Positions 24,401-32,255 of a stretch of 64,000 bases of DNA are shown here, in pieces. The notes under the pieces are model-generated. The model had not been told where the DNA came from, did no database searches, and saw only the letters and a list, made by a program, of their open reading frames with translations. How positions within the stretch are numbered: the first letter of the stretch is position 1; every line of letters begins with the position of its first letter. Origin of the DNA: WHTX01 sp038255145 (GTDB lineage Bacteria; Actinomycetota; Acidimicrobiia; Acidimicrobiales; CAIXPF01); the NCBI GenBank assembly GCA_038255145.1, contig JBBSLP010000025.1:1-64000 (forward strand). The letters are read 5' to 3'. The position numbers were made by a program, and so were the translations under genes.

Positions 24401-24996
24401 TCGACCTGCTCGGCCGCATCTCGGTCTTCATGGTCGCGGCCTTCGCCCTGGGCGTGGTGGTGGGTTGGCTGTTCTGGCGCTCGGGGCGGGTGTCGGTGCC
24501 CTCGGCCCGGTGGCGGGCGTTGCACCGCGATCAGGAGGTCACCGCCGGCCTGCTGGCCGGGGCCCAGGCCGAACGGGACGAGCTGAGGGTCTCGTTGCTG
24601 GGGGCTGCCGCGCAACTCGAGCGGCTCCACGTGCGCGCCGCGGTGGCGGATCGTGACCGCGACGCCGCCCGCTTGGAGCGATCCCTGGTGGTCGCCGAGC
24701 TGGCCGAGGCGGGTGAGCACCTGGAACAGGTCCGGGCCCAGGCCCACCACCTGCAGCGGCGGGTGACCGAGCTGTCCCTGCTCAGCTCGCGCCGCCACGC
24801 CGTGGACCCGCCGCCGCCCCTGGTGCCGGGGCGGGCGGCCCCGCCGTGGCCCCGCCCGCCGGTACCCGCCGCGACCCTCCCCCCCGCCGCCACCGCTCCT
24901 GCGGCTGCGGCCGCAGGGAACGGGGCTGCTGGCAACGGGGCTGCTGGCAACGGGGCCGCGACCAGGCCTCGTCTGCCCCCCATGCCCCGACCCTGA
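24397..24996 (+). CDS. Membrane-anchored coiled-coil protein, unknown
   Basis: A 199-aa protein starting at GTG within the OmpA-gene stop (GTGA overlap), so translationally coupled. It has one TM helix near residues 8-27 ending GWLFWRSGR, and a coiled coil at about 45-130 (RDELRVSLLGAAAQLERL and similar heptads). The low-complexity Pro/Ala tail holds three AAGNG repeats encoded by 15-bp tandem DNA repeats (24916-24960). It probably forms a complex with the coupled OmpA protein. Confidence 0.7.
   Translation: MIDLLGRISVFMVAAFALGVVVGWLFWRSGRVSVPSARWRALHRDQEVTAGLLAGAQAERDELRVSLLGAAAQLERLHVRAAVADRDRDAARLERSLVVAELAEAGEHLEQVRAQAHHLQRRVTELSLLSSRRHAVDPPPPLVPGRAAPPWPRPPVPAATLPPAATAPAAAAAGNGAAGNGAAGNGAATRPRLPPMPRP
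24916..24960. repeat. Three 15-bp tandem repeats coding GNGAA
   Basis: Units GGGAACGGGGCTGCT, GGCAACGGGGCTGCT and GGCAACGGGGCCGCG lie head to tail in the tail of the coiled-coil protein. Confidence 0.8.
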
Positions 24997-25088
24997 TCCG
25001 CCTGGTCGGTGCCCGGGCCCCTGTCGCCCGAACGATCTGGCGCCATCGGGGCACGGAGCCCGACGGCGGGTCCGGCACCGGCTGCCGC

Positions 25089-25094
25089 TAACGT
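25089..25094 (+). promoter_or_regulatory. -10 element (TAACGT) for the Rpf-like gene
   Basis: TAACGT ends 8 nt before a TTG at 25103 and 41 nt before GTG-25136. Either could be the start; the TTG has exactly the leaderless spacing. Confidence 0.4.
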
Positions 25095-25135
25095 GGCTCG
25101 TCTTGGCCGGCGCGACGCAGGCTGCAGGAACTTCC

Positions 25136-26212
25136 GTGGACCCCCTCCGACCGCAGACCCGCCTCCGCCGCCGGGTCCGGGGTGGGCTCGGAGCGGCCCT
25201 CGTCGTGGCCGTGCTGCTCGGGGGCCTGCCCGCCGGTGCCGTGGCGTCCCAGAGCGTCGCCGTCTCGGTGGACGATGCCGAGGCCCGGGTCAGCGCCCTG
25301 GTCGACGAGCGGGCCAGCGCCGAATCCCGCCTGGCCTCGGCCGAGGACGAGCTGGCCGCGGTGACCGCCCGCCTCGACGAGCTGTCGGGCCGGTCCCGCG
25401 ACGTCGTCGACCAGATGGGCAAGGCCCAGCAGCAGGCGTCCAGGTTGGCCGTCGACGCCTACGTGCAGGGCAGCAACGACGACGAACTGCGCACGCTCGA
25501 CGCCAGCACGGCCACTGCCGCCGCCCTGCGCATGCACCTGACCACCGGTCGCCTCGACCAGGCCCGCGAGGCCGCCGCCCAGCTGCTGTCCCTGCGGGGT
25601 GAGGTCGACGCCGAGCTGGTCGACCTCAGCGTCACGGTGGCCCAGCTGCGCCAGGGCGTGGCCGACGCCCAGCAGGACCTGGCCGGGATCATCGCCGCCG
25701 AGCTCTACGCCGCTTCCCAGCTCGACGAGGCCCGGGCCGAGGCAGATCGGGCCGCAGCCGCCGAGGCCGAGCGGGAGGCCACGGCCCGGGCCCAGGCCGC
25801 CGAGGCCAATCGGGCCGCCGCCAGCGCCGCCGGCGAAGAGCAGGCAGCCCAGGCCCGTGCGGACGAAGAACCCGCACCGGTCACGTCGTCGGCTTCGTCG
25901 AGCTCATCGTCGCCGGGCTCATCGTCGCCGGGCTCATCGTCCTCGGGCTCGTCGGCTGCCCTGCCCTCGGTGCCGGTGCAGACCGACGGCTGGGAGCAGT
26001 TGCGTCAGTGCGAGTCGGGCGGCAACTACCAGTCGCGCAGCAACTCGCTCTACCGCGGTGCCTACCAGTTCGGCTACAGCACCTGGGAGTCGGTGGGGGG
26101 CACCGGTGATCCCGCCGATGCCCCGCCCGCGGAGCAGGACGCCCGGGCCTACGCCCTGTACCTGCTGCGGGGGGCGTCGCCGTGGCCCGAGTGCGGCCGC
26201 TACCTGCTCTGA
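25136..26212 (+). CDS. Rpf-like secreted transglycosylase with coiled-coil domain
   Basis: A 358-aa protein. A basic N-terminus (RPQTRLRRRVRG) and a signal peptide ending near AGAVASQS lead into a long coiled coil (about residues 35-235). A Ser/Pro/Gly linker of three 15-bp-encoded repeats follows, then a C-terminal transglycosylase-like domain: WEQLRQCESGGNYQ with the catalytic Glu, YRGAYQFGYSTWESVGGTG, and the final WPECGRYLL whose Cys can pair with the first. This matches resuscitation-promoting-factor-type domains that cleave peptidoglycan. GTG-25136 was chosen for the signal peptide; TTG-25103 is possible. Confidence 0.88.
   Translation: MDPLRPQTRLRRRVRGGLGAALVVAVLLGGLPAGAVASQSVAVSVDDAEARVSALVDERASAESRLASAEDELAAVTARLDELSGRSRDVVDQMGKAQQQASRLAVDAYVQGSNDDELRTLDASTATAAALRMHLTTGRLDQAREAAAQLLSLRGEVDAELVDLSVTVAQLRQGVADAQQDLAGIIAAELYAASQLDEARAEADRAAAAEAEREATARAQAAEANRAAASAAGEEQAAQARADEEPAPVTSSASSSSSSPGSSSPGSSSSGSSAALPSVPVQTDGWEQLRQCESGGNYQSRSNSLYRGAYQFGYSTWESVGGTGDPADAPPAEQDARAYALYLLRGASPWPECGRYLL
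25901..25945. repeat. Three 15-bp tandem repeats in the Rpf-like linker
   Basis: Units close to GGCTCATCGTCGCCG encode the repeated Ser-Ser-Ser-Pro-Gly linker before the transglycosylase domain. Confidence 0.8.
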
Positions 26213-26225
26213 CGTCTGACGGCGG

Positions 26226-27647
26226 TCAGCTCCGCCGATCGCCCTCAGGCCGCTCGGCGTCGTCGTCGACCGCTGGATCCCCATCGGACGCCGTGTCGGA
26301 TCCGGGCGGCGGCAGCGAGGTCTCGGTGTCGGACAGCGCCGTGTCGCTCTCCGGCGCCGGCACGTCCGTCTCCTCGGGACGGGCACCTGCCCGGTCGAGG
26401 GGGGTCTCGGCTACCTCGGTGGTCACGGTGACCTCGACGTCGGCCACGGCGTCACCGTCGGTGTCGACGCGATGGGTCCGCTGGCGGCGCCACAGCCGGG
26501 AACGGCGCGGCGGCCGGGTCAGGCGGCTCTCGACGACCTCGTGACGGCCGATGAGGGAGGAGCCCAGGGCCGTGCCCGTGGCCGCCAGGGGCAGGGCCAG
26601 CAGCGCTCCCACCGGCCCCAGCAGGGCGGCGCCGGCGATGACCGAACCGAAGGCCACGGCCGGGTGGATGTCCATGGTGTGGGCGGTGACCCGGGGGGCC
26701 AACAGGTAGTTCTCGATCTGCTGGTAGACGGCCACGACGGCCAGCACCCACAGCCCGTCCACCGGTCGGGCGGCCACGGCGATGGCCAGCGGCACGAAGC
26801 CGGCGATGTAGGTGCCGACGACGGGCACGAACTGGGACACGAACCCCACCCAGATGGCCAGCACCAGAGGCGAGGGCACCCCGATGATCTGGAAGGCGAC
26901 CCAGTGGAAGACGGCGGAGGCCAGGGCGAGCACGGCCCGGGAGTAGATGTAGCCGCCGGTCTTGACGATGCCCAGCTCCCACACGTGGAGGATCTCGCGC
27001 TGCTGGGTGGGCGGGAAGATGGAGCACACGGTGCGGCGCAGGCGGGGCCCGTCGGCCACCAGGTAGAAGGTGAACAGCGCCACGGTGAGCAGCTCGAAGA
27101 GCAGGGACACGAGCTGGGCGCCGACGGACAGGATGTTGGGGGCGAGCTGAGTGGCCAGGTTGCCCAGCCGGCCGCCGGCGTTGAACTCGGCGATCAGGTC
27201 GTCGAACTCGAGGTTGGCCTCGAAGGTGCGGTTGATCCAGTCCTGGGTGCTGGTGATGTACGCCGGACCCTGCTCGATGAGCTCGGTCACCTGCTCGGCG
27301 ATCAGGCGCCCCATCAGGAAGATGAACCCCGCCCCGAGGAGCAGCACGATCAGGAACGTGAGCAGGGTGCCCGCGCTGCGACGCACCCCCAGTCGCTCGA
27401 GCCGGTTGACCGCCGGTTCGAGGGCGAAGGACGCCACCAGGGAGACCAGGATCAGGGTGAGCATGGAGCGCAGCTGCAGCAGCATCCAGCCCACGACGAT
27501 GAAGGTGCCCAGGCCCACGAAGAACAGCAGGACAGCCCGTCCCAGCCACGGGGGCCGGGGGATCGGCGTTGCCGGCGCGGCGGTCCTGCCGGCGTCTGGT
27601 TCGGCGCCGTGGGCGTGCTCGGGCGGGGTGGTGACGGCCTCGGTCAT
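26226..27647 (-). CDS. AI-2E family transporter (PerM-like permease)
   Basis: A 473-aa membrane protein with about eight helices. Family landmarks are RLIAEQVTELIEQGP near residues 110-124, VSQFVPVVGTYIAGFVPLAIA near 267-287 and QQIENYLLAPRVTAHTMDIHPAVA near 312-335. Known relatives move small solutes or Na+/H+ (TqsA, YtvI types). About 100 residues of acidic, Thr/Glu-rich C-terminal tail (EVTVTTEVAET) are an unusual addition. It starts 13 bp after the RecB-like gene and so is last in that leftward run. Confidence 0.9.
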   Translation of the reverse strand: MTEAVTTPPEHAHGAEPDAGRTAAPATPIPRPPWLGRAVLLFFVGLGTFIVVGWMLLQLRSMLTLILVSLVASFALEPAVNRLERLGVRRSAGTLLTFLIVLLLGAGFIFLMGRLIAEQVTELIEQGPAYITSTQDWINRTFEANLEFDDLIAEFNAGGRLGNLATQLAPNILSVGAQLVSLLFELLTVALFTFYLVADGPRLRRTVCSIFPPTQQREILHVWELGIVKTGGYIYSRAVLALASAVFHWVAFQIIGVPSPLVLAIWVGFVSQFVPVVGTYIAGFVPLAIAVAARPVDGLWVLAVVAVYQQIENYLLAPRVTAHTMDIHPAVAFGSVIAGAALLGPVGALLALPLAATGTALGSSLIGRHEVVESRLTRPPRRSRLWRRQRTHRVDTDGDAVADVEVTVTTEVAETPLDRAGARPEETDVPAPESDTALSDTETSLPPPGSDTASDGDPAVDDDAERPEGDRRS

Positions 27648-27660
27648 CGGTCGCCCCCGA

Positions 27661-28569
27661 TCAGGCGACGTGGCGCAGGCCGGGCGCGCCCACGGGGTTC
27701 CACCCGTCGGCCACCCGGGCCCCCAGGTCGGCCAGACCCTCGGTGCAGCGGTCGAGGAAGGGGCACCAGGCGCACAGCACGCCGGGGCGGGGTTCGAACT
27801 CGGCTCCGGCCAGGCGGCGTCCGACCTCGCCCCACGTGCCGGCCAACCGGCTCACGGCCGCCTCGGTGGCCTCGACCGTGGCCTCGACCTCGATGGTGCG
27901 GGGGCCGGTCAGGTAGAGCAGGCGGGCCCGCACCGGGCGTCGACCGGTGGTGACGGCCACGGCGGCCGCGTAGAGCAGGACCTGCTCGAGCTTGGGGGCC
28001 ACGTGCTGCTCCCGGGGAGGGCGGCCGGACTTGTAGTCCGTCACCACCAGCCCGTCGGCCGTCTGGTCGACGCGGTCGACGATGCCCACGAAGGGCACGC
28101 CGCCGAGCTCGACGGTGACCCGCTGCTCGGTGCCGTGCACCTCGACGGCGCCGGGGTCCTCGAGCTTCCACAGGCCCTCGACGGCCCGCCACACCCGCCA
28201 CTTGAAGTCACGCACGCCGGCGGCGTCGAGACCGAGGGCGGCGAAGTCGGTCTCTTCGACGAAGCCGCCCCATGCCGCCGCGGCCAGGGCCCGGGCCCGC
28301 TCGAGGGTGCGGTCGGTGCCGGCCTCGTTCAACAGCTGCTCCAGCACCAGGTGGGCGAACGTGCCGACGACGGCGGGCACCCCGGGGGGATCCTCGAGGC
28401 GTTCGACGTAGCGGAGCTGCCAACGCCGGGGGCACTGCTCGAAGGTGCTGGCCGAGGAGGGGGAGAGGTGGGGCGGACCGCTCGGCGCGGCCACCTCGAC
28501 CGCGGGCGCGACGGGCTGACCATCCCCGCTCTCCGCGTCGATCGCCACGTCGTCCACCATCACCGCCAT
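27661..28569 (-). CDS. PD-(D/E)XK nuclease of the RecB/Cas4-like type with Fe-S cysteines
   Basis: About 302 aa. Motifs in order: SPSSASTFEQCPRRW (first cluster Cys), GTFAHLVLE (GxxxH), GIVDRVDQ (Asp) and VVTDYKSG (D-x-K) forming the nuclease core, KLEQVLLYA (QxxxY), and CAWCPFLDRC supplying three further Cys. Four Cys match the AddB/Cas4/Dna2-type iron-sulfur cage. This nuclease therefore looks catalytically complete. It follows the SMC-like gene by 92 bp. ATG-28569 has GAGG upstream; GTG-28608 is an alternative. A role in DNA end processing is inferred. Confidence 0.88.
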   Translation of the reverse strand: MAVMVDDVAIDAESGDGQPVAPAVEVAAPSGPPHLSPSSASTFEQCPRRWQLRYVERLEDPPGVPAVVGTFAHLVLEQLLNEAGTDRTLERARALAAAAWGGFVEETDFAALGLDAAGVRDFKWRVWRAVEGLWKLEDPGAVEVHGTEQRVTVELGGVPFVGIVDRVDQTADGLVVTDYKSGRPPREQHVAPKLEQVLLYAAAVAVTTGRRPVRARLLYLTGPRTIEVEATVEATEAAVSRLAGTWGEVGRRLAGAEFEPRPGVLCAWCPFLDRCTEGLADLGARVADGWNPVGAPGLRHVA

Positions 28570-28661
28570 CCTGTCATCCTCGCTGGGTTCGGGCGCCCGG
28601 GGCGCCACCGTGGTCCATCGACCACCGTTCTACTCAGCAGGTGTGACAGCGACGCGGATGC

Positions 28662-30938
28662 TCAGCCCGCCGACACCGTGACCAGCTGGGCCTGGACCCC
28701 GCCTGTGGTAACGGCGGCCACGGTGGCGGCGCTCCAGCTGAGCACGGCGACCGGCTGGTTGGCGCTGAGCTCGGCCACCGCCCCCACCACCAGGGCCACC
28801 GGCCCCGGGGCGAGCTCGGCCACGTCGAGGCCGACGAGCACCGTGGGCGGGTGCTGGCGGGATGCCCGGGCCAGGCCCAGGTGCAGGGCGGTGCGGACCA
28901 GGTGGGCCTGGTCGGCAGCCATGGCGGCCAGGGTGACGGTGGCGCCGTGCCCGCCGACCACGGCGGGGCCCCCGGGTCCGAGGGCAAGGCCCTTGGCACC
29001 CGTCCCCGATGCCGCCACCAGGTCCGACGCCCACTCGAAGGCGGGTCCGGGGCGACGGGGACCGACGAGGAGGTGGCGGGCCAGGGCCAGTCGATCCAGC
29101 TCGCGACGGTGGCGCACCAGTACGTCCAGCGCGGCCTGGCGGGCCTGGACGAGGTGGGTGGGGGTGGCATCCTCGAGGGCCGCAGCCAGCTCGGCCCGGG
29201 CCTGGTCGCGCCGGGCGGCCCGCTCGTCACGGCGCTGGACCTGCGCCTCCCGTCGTGCTGCCAGCTCGTCGTGGTGCCGCCGCCACAGGGCGGTCATGTC
29301 GTCCACGGGCCCATCGGTCCCGTCGTCCACGGGATCCGCGAGCTCGCCCCCGGTGGGCTCGGCGGTCTCGGCGGGGTCGGCGGGGTCGGCAGGGTCGGCG
29401 GGGTCGACGGTCGCAACCGGAGCGGCGTCCATCAGGGAGGCGGTGAGTCGGCTGCGACGCTCGTCGGCGTCGACGAAGCGGGAGCGGACCTCGGCCAGCT
29501 CGGCCACCAGGGTGTCGGCGGCCCGACGGGCCTCGAGGAAGCTGGCCACGTCGGCCTGGCGCCGGTCGATGTCCTCGGGAGCCGGATCGGCGGACAACCG
29601 CAGGTCGAAGGCCAGGCGTGATCGTTCTTCGTGGTGGCGGGCCAGCGCGGACCGGGCCCGCCCCACCCGGGCCCGGGCCTCGGCCACCGCGCTCGGGTGG
29701 GTACCGGCGTCGGGGTCAGGGAGGGGCCTGACCACCTGGGGCTCGGGGACCGCGGGACGGGCGGTGGCCAACAGGGACACCCCGGCTGCAGCCAGCGCGA
29801 CCAGAGCGACCAGGGCGCCAGCGGCCGTGCGTCCCGCCACCAGCAGGCCCACGGCCACGACGATGAGCAGACCGGCCACGATGGTGGCGGGCGGGCTGAC
29901 CCGGGCGGGGAGGAGCCCCGGTGTCCCCGACGTCGGGACCCGGTGGGGGACGAGCGCCGCGGCCGACTCGGCGGCCACGGCCTGGGCCAGGGCGGCCTCG
30001 GCCTCCTCCAGCTCGGCTCGGCCTTCGTCGAGGTCCTCGAGGGTGTCGCGCAACCGGCCCAGGGCGTCGTGGGCCTCGAGCAGTTCGGACCGTCCCGGCA
30101 GGCCGTCGAAGGGGGCCAGGGCCCGGCGGAGCTCGGCCGTCTCGTCGGCCGCCGCGTCCAGTTCGACGTTGGCTGCGTGCAGCGCCTCTTCCAGCTCGTC
30201 GCCATCGAGGACCACTGCGGCGACCGGGTTCGCCATCACCCCCGTGTCGGCCCTCGCCTCCGTCCCCCCCCGTGGATCGTCGACGGTCGGGGCGGCTGTG
30301 GACCCGGCGAGGCGGTCGAGGCGATCGAGCTGGCGGTCGAGCGCCCGCAGCTCGTCCTCGGCCTGCTCCAGCTCGTCCTGGGCGTCCTCGACGGCCCAGG
30401 CCAGCTCGTCGGCGTTGGCAGGGGGTGCGGTGCCGGCCAGCTCCCGTTCGAACTCGGCCAGGCGGGCCCGGACCCCGGCCACGTCCTCGCTGGCCACCCG
30501 GGCCAGCTGGCGGTCGAGCTCGGCCACGGCCCCGGCGACCAGCCCGTCGGGGACGCCACCGACCTGCCCCTGGTCGGAGCTGCTGTCGACCGGACCCGAG
30601 GTCAGCTCGGTCGCGGTGGGCACCACGGTGAGGTCGTGCACCGTGGCCGGGCGGTGGCGCGGGGCATCGTCGGCGAGGTCGGCGGTCCCGGCCGCCTCGA
30701 CCAGGGCCCGGGCCAGCTCGCGCAGGGGGCCCTCGGGCCCCTGCACCACGACCAGTTGGCCCCGCTGCAGGCAGTGGCGCACCGTGGCCGTGGCCGTGGC
30801 GACATCGACGGGTTCGGTGCGGTCGGCCGGGGCGGGCCCGTCGCCGTCCTCGGGCCGGGGTCGGGGGTCGGGGGCCGACGGACGGTGATCGGCCGTGGCG
30901 CCGTTGGCCGAACCCCGGCGATCGCTCTCGAGCGTCAT
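28662..30938 (-). CDS. SMC/YhaN-like coiled-coil membrane protein with degenerate ATPase motifs
   Basis: A 758-aa protein. Residues 61-75 (QLVVVQGPEGPLREL) align with an SMC-type Walker A strand, but the GKS/T is replaced. Coiled coil covers about 135-340; two adjacent membrane helices lie near 352-393 (TIVAGLLIVVAVGLL; ALVALVALAAAGVSLL); a second coiled coil covers about 410-610. C-terminally MAADQAHLVRTALHLGLA (near 673) matches the helix after an SMC/SbcC signature, and TVLVGLDVAEL (near 702) sits where Walker B would be, without the Asp-Asp/Glu pair. ATG-30938 overlaps the phosphoesterase-like stop (ATGA). The function is unlikely to be canonical ATP hydrolysis. Confidence 0.75.
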   Translation of the reverse strand: MTLESDRRGSANGATADHRPSAPDPRPRPEDGDGPAPADRTEPVDVATATATVRHCLQRGQLVVVQGPEGPLRELARALVEAAGTADLADDAPRHRPATVHDLTVVPTATELTSGPVDSSSDQGQVGGVPDGLVAGAVAELDRQLARVASEDVAGVRARLAEFERELAGTAPPANADELAWAVEDAQDELEQAEDELRALDRQLDRLDRLAGSTAAPTVDDPRGGTEARADTGVMANPVAAVVLDGDELEEALHAANVELDAAADETAELRRALAPFDGLPGRSELLEAHDALGRLRDTLEDLDEGRAELEEAEAALAQAVAAESAAALVPHRVPTSGTPGLLPARVSPPATIVAGLLIVVAVGLLVAGRTAAGALVALVALAAAGVSLLATARPAVPEPQVVRPLPDPDAGTHPSAVAEARARVGRARSALARHHEERSRLAFDLRLSADPAPEDIDRRQADVASFLEARRAADTLVAELAEVRSRFVDADERRSRLTASLMDAAPVATVDPADPADPADPAETAEPTGGELADPVDDGTDGPVDDMTALWRRHHDELAARREAQVQRRDERAARRDQARAELAAALEDATPTHLVQARQAALDVLVRHRRELDRLALARHLLVGPRRPGPAFEWASDLVAASGTGAKGLALGPGGPAVVGGHGATVTLAAMAADQAHLVRTALHLGLARASRQHPPTVLVGLDVAELAPGPVALVVGAVAELSANQPVAVLSWSAATVAAVTTGGVQAQLVTVSAG
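29373..29408. repeat. Four 9-bp tandem repeats coding Asp-Pro-Ala
   Basis: GGGGTCGGC-like units encode the repeated DPA block in the second coiled-coil half of the SMC-like protein. Confidence 0.7.
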
Positions 30939-32164
30939 GGTCGGGCACCGGTGAGGGCATCGAGGGCCACCGACGTGGCGTCGCCCACCAACGCCGGCCA
31001 CGCTCCGGGGGCGGGCAGGCCTTCGAGGCCGGCCACGCCCGCCGAAGCCCGGGCGTCGACCAGGGCGGGATCGGGACCCGCGGCCACCAGGGCCGTGGCC
31101 CGGGCCTCGATGACGGCGGCCGGCGGCCAATGGGCGGCCAGTTGGGTCCGGTAGACCGGTGGAAGGGGAGCTGTGACCACGTCGATCCACCAAACCGGGG
31201 TGCGCTCGGCCGCGGCCTGGGCCCGCAGCCGGGCCAGCAACCGTTGGCGGGTGGCGGGGTCGCTCAGGCCCGATCGCAACGGGCCCACCCCCACGGCCAC
31301 CAGCTCGCACATGACCGGCCTCGACCCGTCGACCACGGCTTCGAGACCAGCGGCCACCAGATCTTCCAACTGCTGAGGGGTGGAGGCCGCGGCCAGGTCC
31401 ACGGCCACCCGGGCCAGGCTCACGTCGGCGAGGTCCAGAGGGTGGGGGGGTCGGGGTCCCGACGGCCCCGACTCGAGCACGGCGGCGGCGGGGCGAGGTC
31501 CGGGTGGGGGCAGGACCCGGGGCTGGGGAGGGGCGGCGACCACCCCCCAACCGGCCCCGACGCGGCCGGCGCGGGGTTCGGGCGAGCCGCCCAGGGCCCA
31601 GAACGCCGCCGGCACGTTGGGGTCGAGGCGGGGTGGGCCCCCCGGAGGGATGGTGGCCATGATGACCAGGTCGCCGTCGGGCACGTGGCGGGCGGCCCGG
31701 CCGCCGTGCTCGGCCGTGAGGGGGGCGCTGGCGGCGATCACGGTGACCGCGGGCTCGCCGTGGTGCTCGATGACGACGGCGTCGATCTGTCCGGGCTCGA
31801 CCACGGTCACCGCGTCGGGCAGGTCGTAGCCGGCCACGGTGGGCAGCCCGCCTTCACGGCCGTTGAGGACGATGACGGTGGGGATGCCCGCCCCGGCCAG
31901 GCGCTCGAGGGCCGCGGCCAGCCGGGCCGCGCTGCGGGGGGTGACCCCGCCGCCCGCCGATCTCCCCACCGATCCGCCCACCGACGTGCCCCCGGCGATG
32001 AGCACGGCATCGACGTCGTGGTCCACGGCGGCGTCGACCAACCGGTCCAGCGTGGCCACCGGTGCGTCCCTCAGACGCTCGAACATGGCGCGGGGCAGGG
32101 GGCCCAGGCCGAAGAAGGGCACGTCCAGCAGCAGGTCGGCGAGGTGGAGCAGGCGGAACGCCAT
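30935..32164 (-). CDS. SbcD/YhaO-like phosphoesterase-fold protein lacking metal ligands
   Basis: A 409-aa protein with the calcineurin-like phosphoesterase strand order of SbcD/Mre11, but nearly every ligand is replaced. HLADLLLD (7-14) stands for HTSDxHLG, keeping Asp and losing His. AVLIAGGTSVGG (53-64) stands for VxxGDxFD. PTVIVLNGREGG (95-106) stands for the GNHD loop, and FWALGGSPEP (188-197) for the YVALGHIH motif. It heads a leftward run and overlaps the SMC-like gene by 4 nt, mirroring sbcD-sbcC order. ATG-32164 was chosen over GTG-32188 because GGAGG precedes it. It is probably a structural or regulatory partner. Confidence 0.75.
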   Translation of the reverse strand: MAFRLLHLADLLLDVPFFGLGPLPRAMFERLRDAPVATLDRLVDAAVDHDVDAVLIAGGTSVGGSVGRSAGGGVTPRSAARLAAALERLAGAGIPTVIVLNGREGGLPTVAGYDLPDAVTVVEPGQIDAVVIEHHGEPAVTVIAASAPLTAEHGGRAARHVPDGDLVIMATIPPGGPPRLDPNVPAAFWALGGSPEPRAGRVGAGWGVVAAPPQPRVLPPPGPRPAAAVLESGPSGPRPPHPLDLADVSLARVAVDLAAASTPQQLEDLVAAGLEAVVDGSRPVMCELVAVGVGPLRSGLSDPATRQRLLARLRAQAAAERTPVWWIDVVTAPLPPVYRTQLAAHWPPAAVIEARATALVAAGPDPALVDARASAGVAGLEGLPAPGAWPALVGDATSVALDALTGARP

Positions 32165-32255
32165 CAGTGCGGTCCTCCGGTCGGGCACACCGGCGGGTCA
32201 GGGGGTCAACAGGTGACGGGTCGACAGGTGCGGGGTATCGACGCGAGAACGGGAC

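Noticed and set aside
14291..25945. Short 15-bp tandem repeats at 14.29, 24.92 and 25.90 kb considered as CRISPR or minisatellite arrays
   Set aside because: They are in-frame, lack spacers and encode low-complexity linkers in surface or membrane proteins.
27780..27810. GGTTCGAACTC-like string resembling a tRNA T-arm
   Set aside because: It lies in the coding sequence of the RecB-like nuclease, and no acceptor stem or anticodon arm surrounds it.
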